64,000 nt of DNA, from contig WIUZ02000008.1 of the NCBI GenBank assembly GCA_015956445.1, positions 1,736,001 to 1,800,000 on the forward strand. Reading direction: 5' to 3'. The position numbers were made by a program, and so were the translations under genes. The first letter of the stretch is position 1; the number at the start of each line of letters is the position of its first letter. The DNA is from Thelephora terrestris. Its lineage: Eukaryota > Basidiomycota > Agaricomycetes > Thelephorales > Thelephoraceae. Positions 56,125 to 64,000 of this stretch are shown here, piece by piece. The notes under the pieces were generated by a model. The model was given only the letters and a program-made list of their open reading frames with translations. It searched no databases and was not told where the DNA came from.

Positions 56125-57045
56125 ATGCGCCAACAAACCGCTGGAGACTTCGTAGTACTCTCCAACCCCACTGCTTTCGCAATGTGCGATGGCTTGCTTC
56201 GGATGTCTAACTGTTTGATCCTTGAGCTCCCCGAGTCCGAGTTGAGAGAAATCCGGTACATGCTGGACACTCTCTTGACGAAGGCTGACTTGGCATTGGA
56301 TTTGATGGAGCACGAGATCTCCTTGAACTTCGAAGGTCTCAACATCGAGCCAGGTGTGTCTTTGAGCTTAATGATGGTCCTGGCCCATCTGACGCCATTT
56401 CAGAACGCCGCGCTCCCCCTGGGGCCGAAGATTTCGGCGCGGTCTTGGTTTCAGCCACGGGCACGACGGATCCCAGCCGATCGAACTTGATTGGCCATCG
56501 AGATACTGTTAGTTCCGCCTCTGCCCCCCCTCCTGTGGCCTTATCCCCGCCTCCGGTTCCTCCGACGTCTCCGGTTCTAGATCGCGCCCCTTCTCCAGCT
56601 ACAGAGCCTGGTCACATCCTACCTGTAAACCAATGGCATCATCCTCTTGTCCTCTCTTCTCGAGTTAACGTCGGCTTCCCCGACTATACCTACCACCCCC
56701 ACTTCATTCGCCCAGGTGTGTCTTAAATTTTGACTTGGAAAAATCTACTTAACCTTCGTGTCAGGCATTCCAGGAATTTATCACGCCGCTCCCACACCTT
56801 CGGGATATGCTTCTAGTGGCTTGCACTGCGTTATTACCAAGGGTCTCTATGTAGGGATATTCACCGATTTGTGAGTCGGCTGCTCAACCACCGCTTCATT
56901 TCATTGACCCATTCTCAGGGATGAGGCCGAGCCCTGGTATTTGGGAATTCCCAGGAGTTTCCACCGCCAGATGAAGTCATGGGAAGAAGCTAAGGATCTC
57001 TACAACGCCAAACTTACCGCCGGAGCTGTTCAGATCCTGCCTTGA
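56125..57045 (+). CDS. Orphan protein with RNase H1 N-terminal-like (hybrid-binding) C-terminus
   Basis: Start ATG 56125 (MRQQTAGDFVVLSNPTAFAM). The N-terminal half has LRMSNCLILELPESELREIR and MLDTLLTKADLALDLMEHEI, helical. A Pro-rich stretch follows (SASAPPPVALSPPPVPPTSP). After further introns (AG before IPGIYHAAPTPSGYASSG), the end reads LHCVITKGLYVGIFTD, then EPWYLGIPRSFHRQMKSWEE and AKDLYNAKLTAGAVQILP, with the stop at 57043-57045. This last part follows the layout of the small RNase H1 N-terminal/hybrid-binding fold (Pfam 01693): a V-x-x-G-x-x-x-G-I-F strand, then a shift to S-W-E-E-A. Such C-termini recur in Agaricomycete orphan genes. No catalytic RNase H domain is present. Exon borders are approximate. 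Confidence 0.5.
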
Positions 57046-58407
57046 TACATTTCGCCCTGCCATGTCTTCGTTACCTGAGCTCACTCCTCAAATAGTCGTC
57101 GTTAGTTTGTTGTGTACCCTACTGCCATGTCTCAGACGTGTCTTTCCGCGTTTCTTGAACACCTGTGTAACTGATGCTCGAAAATAATACACTGCTCGTT
57201 TCTTGTCTGATAACGGTCCTCATAAGCTACAAATATCGTTTGGGTGATTGTGTATAAGGCTATATCGCGTGCACACGACCCAGAGGGTACGCAAATCACA
57301 TAGGACAACCACTAGCTTCGCATATTATCTCCAAGCGCATACATATTCACAACTCTCCAATTACTCCGCTCAGAAGGCAGCCAGGGCCTCGAATTCTCAG
57401 TTGGGAATGACCACAACCAGCTTCCTCCAGCCCACTTGGCGTTGACGTTTTCTCGATGCTTGACTTCTTAATTTCGCCGGTCTCTGATATTGCGTTATTG
57501 GCGGGACCCTTCTATAGCAGACATACATTTATATACTTACAGATAATTGCTTTGTTGTGTGTACTCGGAGCGAGAAACTCAGGAGTCGCAAACACTGTGG
57601 TGAGTTCTAGGCATCCGTAATCAGAATGCAATCTCGACTGATCGCCACTGATATATCGTGGTAGATCTCTACGCGACCAGACTTCGGGGTAGAAGTCCGT
57701 GAGGTCTAAACGCTAGTTACACCATAGTAGTTATTTCTAAGACTATTGTGCATACACATCAAAGGTCCTTGTGCATTGACCGAGCAGGATGTCGATGAGT
57801 GATCGAACCGTCGAAAAAACAGAAGCTTGCCAGTGGGTGCTGGAATCCGTGACCAAGGAAAAGATAACAAACTCTCATGGATCTCACCACCCAGTGAGCA
57901 TTTAATGCTCCAGGCAAAGCTGAACACTAGATGAAGTTCACAGTTGTCCAGTGCTCAGTGTCCGCGCTTCAACTTCTCATTCGTACATACAAAACTGTGG
58001 TAATGTCTGGACATCTGTGATCATAGTGCGACCTCAAAGAATTGCCACCAATCGTGGTAAGGAAGTGCGACCTCTGTGCAACCAGACTGCGGCTAGGATT
58101 CCATGACGTCTGCACGCCAGCTATATCACCGGTCAAGTATCCGGAATACTGGACTTGCGCTTACACATATGTATCAAAGGTTCCTTGTGAATTAATCAAG
58201 TAAGATAAATAATCAAAACCGTTGAGCACAGATATGATCAAGGTAGAGATAACAGGAAAGACGAGACTTTGCGGTGCAACGAGTCTTGGCGTCGCAGAGG
58301 TCGTGAGTCCGAGGAAGGTGACGGGGGTCCGACGTTGGTCTGGACGAGGCTAAGGAGAATTTGTAAAGTCATAAGGCGAGAGGGAAAAGAGAGGTATAAG
58401 AAACCGG
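57046..58407. repeat. Non-coding stretch with a degenerate direct repeat (about 57570-57780 and 57960-58200)
   Basis: Two blocks of roughly 210-240 bp align in direct orientation. The shared order is AACTGTGGT, then CATC(C/T)GT(A/G)ATCA, ATCGTGGTA, GACCAGACT, then ACACAT then ATCAAAGGT(T)CCTTGTG. They are well diverged. I see no gene in the stretch. Confidence 0.5.
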
Positions 58408-58757
58408 CGCGATCCACTCAGCGGTAACTCGTTGTCCCTCCAAATTTCATCCAGAATTCAAGGTGTTGAGGTAAAGAGGAGCCTAGAGGTTGCCGATTTG
58501 CGCGAAGAGGCCGGGTTTTAGTGGAGGAGGGAGATAGATGTAGAGGAAGCGAGGACGAGGGTGAGAGAGACAAACGTTCCGGTGCGATCCACTCAGCGGT
58601 AACTCGTTGTCCCTCCAAATTTCATCCAGAATTCAAGGTGTTGAGGTAAAGAGGAGCCTAGAGGTTGCCGATTTGCGCGAAGAGGCCGGGTTTTAGTGGA
58701 GGAGGAGAGAAAGATGTAGAGGAAGTGAGGACGAGGGAGAGAGACAAAAGCTCCGAG
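58408..58757. repeat. 175-bp tandem duplication
   Basis: The two copies begin at GATCCACTCAGCGGTAACTC at 58411 and 58586 and remain nearly identical through the GGCCGGGTTTTAGTGGAGGAG segment, with only small indels at the far end. A recent tandem duplication. Confidence 0.85.
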
Positions 58758-59569
58758 ATAGGTACTCGTGGCGGGAACCATTCAGCGTAGAAATGGCCGG
58801 GATTAATAGTTTGACACCCGTAGATTAAAGAAATATAGTTTTGGGAGCGGTGGGGTAAAAGGCGGAGGTGTCGGAGGGCGAGGCGTTGGGTGGGTTGGAG
58901 ATGAGGCCCGGTCGAAGCGAGGCGTGCACGGGGAAATAACCAGTGGTTTTGAGACCAAACGAAGGTTGTTGATCCATGTGTCAAGAAAAGGCCGGACTAT
59001 TGGTCGGGTTCCGAGGGCGGAAAAGACAGATGGTGGAGGACAGGATAGAGAACAGTGAGGGATTTGGGGAGCGGAGTGCGCTTGCGAGCGGAATACGGGT
59101 TCAGGTACCGGAGTTCGGATCAAGGGCTGACCTAGGTACAAGGAAACGCCCGTCGGGGAAGTCCGACGCCGACCATTGGCTAGCCACATCGAGCACCATC
59201 AGTGCCAGCGACGTACGACCACTTTGGAAACTACGTGCTCTCAAGAATGGACCCGCCCTCTCTAAGGGCTTCCTATGCGTATTGGGTAAGTCTACTGCTA
59301 TCTATCTATGCCGCTTTTCTCCCACCGCCCGCTAGCGTCCAGATTTGGGGCGGAGTTGGCTGTAATTGCTCCAGTCGGGATCTCGAAAGAGTGAAGGATC
59401 GGTCACCGGACACCAGCATCAGACATCCAATTAATTTTTATTCAGGGAATGGGCCCAGATGGGTAGAGTTTTCGGAACACCGGCGGAAAGGTTGGGAGGT
59501 GCCGGTGAGTTGGCAATAAGTAATCTATTTTCCTCGTTCTCACCTATTTGTCGCCTGAACAGGGCTCCG

Positions 59570-62500
59570 GGCGCTCCCGTGTGTCTCTCAACCTCCCCGT
59601 CATGCCCAAACGCGAGAGGACAGCTCCCAAGGGGCTCGTAAAAGAAAGCGAGGCGGTGCATCGTACACAATCAGCAGTCTTAACACACCCATCGATAACA
59701 AGGTGACTGTCGAGGATGTCCGCGTCTGGGACGTATCAACCTCCGAACGAACAGGACGTGTCTCGGCGAGCAGGCGAATGGTCAAGCATACCCACCAAGA
59801 TTCGAGCCAACATAGCCATCGACGATCAGGGAGAATGAGGAGGGCGGAGAGGTCGATGTTGAGGAGGCTGGTACCCTTGCTGACTCGGAGTCCCCCCCTG
59901 AGATGGTCGAACGACGTCGTAGGCAGAGGTGCTTGAAGGAGCGCGTGAAGGAAAACGACAGCGTAAGTGAAGTCACTCGCTCACACCCATCGCCCCTTCA
60001 CTTACTCTCGCATTTCCAGACCAGGATGGACCAGTGGCTTCAGCACCGCCAGATCGTTCTAGATGAAATGCTCCGCCTTGATGGCTTAGGTGACGCGTTG
60101 GATGGACCTGAATGTGTGCAGATTGTTCGGTAGCCTCGGCGAAGTTCAGGTGCAAGGACTGCTTTGAGGAAGTTATGCGCTGCTCGGCGTGTATGGTTTC
60201 GTCCCACCGGAACCTCCCGCTCCACAGGCTTCAGGTACGTCAAACACCCTGCTACTCTGACTTGTGCTTATCGACCCAAGTCCTGGAACGATGGTTTCTT
60301 CGAGAGCGAGACCCTCGAAAATCTTGGTCTTGTCGTCAACCTTGGCCACCACACGATATCTGTCCCGTTAATCCGGAAAACCAAAACGGATTAACCGTTA
60401 TTGACCTTTCCGCATCATTTCCTCCGTGGCCGTTTTGCATGTGCTCCCAAGCTCGTTCCTGGAACCTTTTCCGCCAGTTGCTGAGAGTCCGTTGGTACCA
60501 CGCGTCAACACTTCGACCTAAGACCGTCTTACATTTGATCTTTTGGACACATACCACAAGATTTCCTCCAGGAAAGCTCAACCTCTATCGATTTCTACAC
60601 CTCAATCATGCAGAAGACTGACAACTGCGGGCGCTCTCAATGTGAAGGTGTGTTAGTTTGTCAATAACTCCTACCATTTAACTTACCTCCTTGGCAGTAC
60701 AAGTATCACGAGATCTCACGGTGCGTCCGGCAATGGCGTCACCTCAAGGATATAACGGGGTGCGGCTGCCATAACCTCCACATGCGGTCAATGATTTGGG
60801 CGATGGGGGCTCTCGGCGATCGAGTGTCCAGCGTGCCCGCATCCGGGACAGAATCTGCCTCCGGGTTGGGAAAATGCGGCTGATGACAAAGCGTAATTAT
60901 CCCCTTGTTTTTTTATCTCTCCATCCCATGACAACCCATTTTAGGTGGCTGTAATAGCCTTTTCATTGCCATAGACGCCAACTTCAGGCTCAAGCTGAAG
61001 TCACGTGGTATCAAAGACCCGTAGCTCGTGTCCGGATTAGCATACTTTGTCAATGCGGCCAAGTTTGAAGCCCACCTCGCCATCACCGCGATGAAGGGAA
61101 CGTGAGTTGTTTTTATTTCTTTTGTGTGCGGCTGAGAGCTCAATGTTTGAGCATCACACGGCAATAGATCGAGTCTTGTGGCACGGAGTTCCACGGCCGT
61201 AAACCAAGCTAATTCAAAACGTTCAAAGGACTTCAGCGTTTCTGGTGTGGGTGCCATGGTTTGCCGCCATGGCTTTGTCCGCAAGAACGGGGTGGTTGAT
61301 TTGCAGAAAGGAGAGAGTGTGGGCCGTCGTACGCTCATTTAGCTCCCTTGTGTTTTAACAACCCGCGTCAGGTTCGTGAACATGGATTACATTTTCCTTT
61401 CCACCGTCAAAAACGAGAGCGTCAAGATCATCAAAATCTCCTACGATATCGCATGCCGTTGGTCGATAAAGCTACGCCGGAGGCTGGAAGGTTATTCTGA
61501 AGATCTTCAGTTCCCGGAAGACAAGTTTACGTTGGAATTCTTCATTCCAAAATTTCATCTCCCGGCACACGGCTCAAGCTGCCACACGAAATACTCGTTT
61601 AACTACCGACCCGGCGTTGGCCGCACCCATGGGGAAAACATCGAGTCCGGATGGGCCCACACAAACCCAGCAGCTGTGTCGACGCGAGAGATGGGTGGTG
61701 GCGCACGACATTCGGCCTCGATGGGCATTGGGGTGGCTGGAATTGGCGGAAGATTGTCGGGTTCGGTGCGTTTTTCGTTACTATCTAAATTTACCTTTTC
61801 CGATCATTAACTTACTTGTGGCAGGACCACTGCTACTGAAAAACCTACGCGAGGCTGTTGACATGACGAAAAAGTGCGAGGATGCTTGTCAAGACTTTGA
61901 GAAACACAGGTCTCTTCCCGCTGTGATACTAGTGGGAAGATGATCAAGCGCAGGTGGAGAAGGACTTTTCGCACCAGAACCCATATCAAGTGACCGAGAG
62001 AGGTAAGTCGACTCTTTAAAAAGGTCTAACGGCTGGGTATTTAACCGCCCTTTCGTTTTTGTAGCTTCTAACTTTAATTCCGTGAAATGTAAACTGTCAG
62101 AGAGCGAAGCGCTCGACGCCTTCGTCCAGGAATGTGCCCCAACACAAGCTGTCCCCTTTCTCTTTTGTTCGCATGGGTCTCGAGCTCGAGGATAAACAGT
62201 ACGTGCCACTTTGTTCCTATGAAGCTAACGGGCCCTGATCTCACCATCATCTTTGTAGACAGCAAGTTATCGCACTCTTGCGACCAAGGGACAGCGAACG
62301 ACCCACAGAAGCTGGATCCAAGAGCGCAGGAATGTGCTTGCACGGCGAATCAATCTATGGAGGACGGCTCAGGCCGTATACATGCCGCAGGTCTCTGAAT
62401 ATATAGCCGGAACGAGATCTCCCTACGTTGCATGACTACGACTTCGACGAGTCAAGACCCGAGCTGTGGCCGCTCTTCCTCCCATCTCATCTCTCCCAGG

Positions 62501-63215
62501 ACGACCGATCATCATGTTACACGGGTATCGACGACACTGAATGCACCCTTCGTCTGGCACAAGTACAAGACAACCTGGTAGACCTAAGGCGCCTCAGGCG
62601 GACCCTTCGGAGCTTAAGAACTTACTTCCGGTCCAACGTTATTGGAGAGGGGCAAAAGACCCAGACAAAATCAAGGACCGCCGAGTCTGGGGTCGTCGCT
62701 CATCAGCCGAACAGTGCATCGCTACCGTCTGGCTTACGCTGCACTCCTTTCCCTGGATCCCACAGGTAATTGGCGCCAGGAGTATCTTGAACTTGCTGAC
62801 AAGGACAATCGTGGTCCGGGGAAGGAGGTGGAGGAACAGGCCTCGGCGATGGTCGTTATACGATGTCTTGGATCTGGAGAAGTTCTGCAGGGGGGCAGGA
62901 GGGGGCTAATCCTTCCGAGCAGGAGGTGAACGAGACCGTCCGCCATGAATGGATGACATGCAGGGCGAGAGCCGACCGTTGGAGGGGAATCTGACCTCCT
63001 GCAGGAAGAGATGCGCAGGGTTGTCGCATTTCTCGAGTGGAAGTCGATGTGGTGGGGCGGAAAAGTTGGATCCCGCTTCGGTTCAGTCACGGCCGACCTC
63101 CAGCACGGAATCAACGGTTACGCTCGAAAGCAGGCGAGCACACATCACGAGCTTGCGGTCTCCCTCGCCAAACAATGGATACCCCATCTTCTTGCATTTG
63201 GCCTCGATGTCTCAT
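59570..63215 (+). pseudogene. Decayed KDZ-type transposase with CxC2 cysteine cluster
   Basis: Fragments in shifting frames line up with a Kyakuja-Dileera-Zisupton transposase. First MDQWLQHRQIVLDEMLRLDG, then the CxC2 cluster CADCSVASAKFRCKDCFEEV, CSACMVSSHRNLPLHRLQ (60112-60240), FCMCSQARSWNLFRQLLRVR, YHEISRCVRQWRHLKDITG and AIDANFRLKLKSRGIKDP (about 60965-61020). Next KIIKISYDIACRWSIKLRRR, FFIPKFHLPAHGSSCHTKYS, and NYRPGVGRTHGENIESGWAH with TNPAAVSTREMG (61400-61700), the best-preserved catalytic part. The C-terminal pieces include WRGAKDPDKIKDRRVWGR and EEMRRVVAFLEWKSMWWGGK (about 63000-63070). Several stops and frameshifts interrupt it, for instance after IKDP at 61022, so it is not functional. 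Terminal repeats for the element were not found. Confidence 0.75.
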
Positions 63216-64000
63216 GGCGGAAAACTATTCCTGGGCCGCCGAAATCGCCTTCCCAGTGGCGAAGCGATCGTCGGATACGTTGGAGCCCATTGGGAACCCG
63301 TTGCCGGATAAGCCGCCCCAGTCGGGAACACCCACCCCAACAATCAACAAGCTAGCGCCGTCGGTCCGGCAGACTTCAACACATACTAGCGGAGACGAGA
63401 GCGATGCCGGGAATATCCTGGAAGTTGGTGACCACGACGAGGGAGAGAACAGTGAAGGACCGGGAGTAGGTTTTGAGTACGACGATGATTACATGACTTG
63501 ATGGCCGCGCGTAGATTTTCCAGTCCAGGTCTGTTGAATGCGCACACCCATATGTATTCACAGATATAAAATTTTACCATATGCATACAGAAACGGTTGA
63601 GACTAAGGATGGACGTCAAACACGAAGGAGATTCTGTGTTGTGATGGTGGTGATAGAGCGGGGGAACGTGGGTCAGATGAGTAGTGATTGCAAAGCCACG
63701 GGAGAAGACTAGAGTAATTTTGGGAACAATTGTAATTGAGTATGTCATCGGCGGGGCTCGGTCTCTTTAATTATGATTGATTATGATGACACGTTTTTCC
63801 GATGACACATTTTTCCGACATATTGTTTTATTTTATTATTACGAGACATTGAGAACGTGGGTCGGACGATGCACGGTAGGGTTATGATTGCGAAGCCACG
63901 GGAGAAGTAGTATACAAAATACGGGAGAAGAAGGGTACAAAATACGTTGAGGGGTCTATGGTCTGGGGTTGAGCGCTTGAGCATACGCGGTATGATTGTC
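63216..64000. other. AT-rich 3' flank with short repeats
   Basis: No gene is supported beyond an acidic tail-like frame ending near 63501. A segment of about 45 bp (GAACGTGGGTC...GAAGCCACGGGAGAAG) occurs at about 63663-63709 and again at about 63852-63908. A block at about 63752-63840 (GCGGGGCTCGGTCTCTTTAA, then TTTTTCCGACAT) resembles 50188-50265. Confidence 0.5.

Noticed and set aside
58658-59189. Minus-strand frames of 108 and 128 codons at the 175-bp duplication
   Set aside because: They are Pro/Leu/Ser-rich without recognisable motif and run through the tandem repeat. They are more likely chance frames in skewed DNA.
59570-63215. TET/JBP dioxygenase gene linked to the KDZ element
   Set aside because: I looked for an HxD...H iron-binding pattern and the associated fold in all frames near the KDZ relic and saw nothing convincing.

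Overview
The window comes from a filamentous basidiomycete, most likely an Agaricomycete. Genes are broken by many 45-60 nt GT-AG introns. The single-copy genes (Set2, Utp10/HEATR1, a CRIB-type PAK kinase, a Jen1-type carboxylate transporter, PP28/PDAP1) are ordinary fungal genes. The mobile-element complement (Plavaka, CACTA/Tnp2-like and KDZ transposases, DUF6532) and the expanded tyrosine-kinase-like (TKL) kinases are typical of mushroom-forming fungi. All family calls come from reading motifs by eye; no database was searched.

Layout. Positions 1-18000 are a conserved core: the 3' end of SET2 (SRI domain), an AT-hook-like basic protein of unknown function, the large HEAT-repeat rRNA-processing factor UTP10, a poorly resolved reverse-strand coding trace, and a PAK-like kinase on the minus strand. 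Positions 18000-40000 are a transposon-dominated island. It holds two tandem TKL kinase paralogues. The second is split by a 7.68 kb Plavaka-type DNA transposon (24059-31742) with matching terminal inverted repeats. That element carries a divergent transposase/DUF6532 gene pair and a glutamine-rich fragment that looks captured. Next comes a 6.88 kb element (33024-39903) with 32-bp perfect terminal inverted repeats, a CACTA/Tnp2-like transposase and a multi-exon accessory gene that has grown by tandem duplication of exon+intron units. Decayed copies of that accessory gene lie at about 21600-22800 and 32165-32400.

Positions 40594-44322 are a second small core: the JEN1-like transporter and PP28. 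Positions 45400-57050 hold a run of orphan, lineage-specific genes. One has a 918-bp palindromic CACTG-ended element sitting inside what was a 50-nt intron. Another has a block resembling the residues of a homeodomain recognition helix. A third ends in an RNase H1 N-terminal-like domain. Positions 59500-63220 are a decayed KDZ transposase with its CxC2-type cysteine cluster, among direct repeats and featureless AT-rich DNA.

The core genes do not form a pathway with one another. The interest lies in the transposon biology: nested insertion, an intron-resident palindrome, exon-intron tandem amplification, and a row of uncharacterised genes resembling transposon accessory genes.
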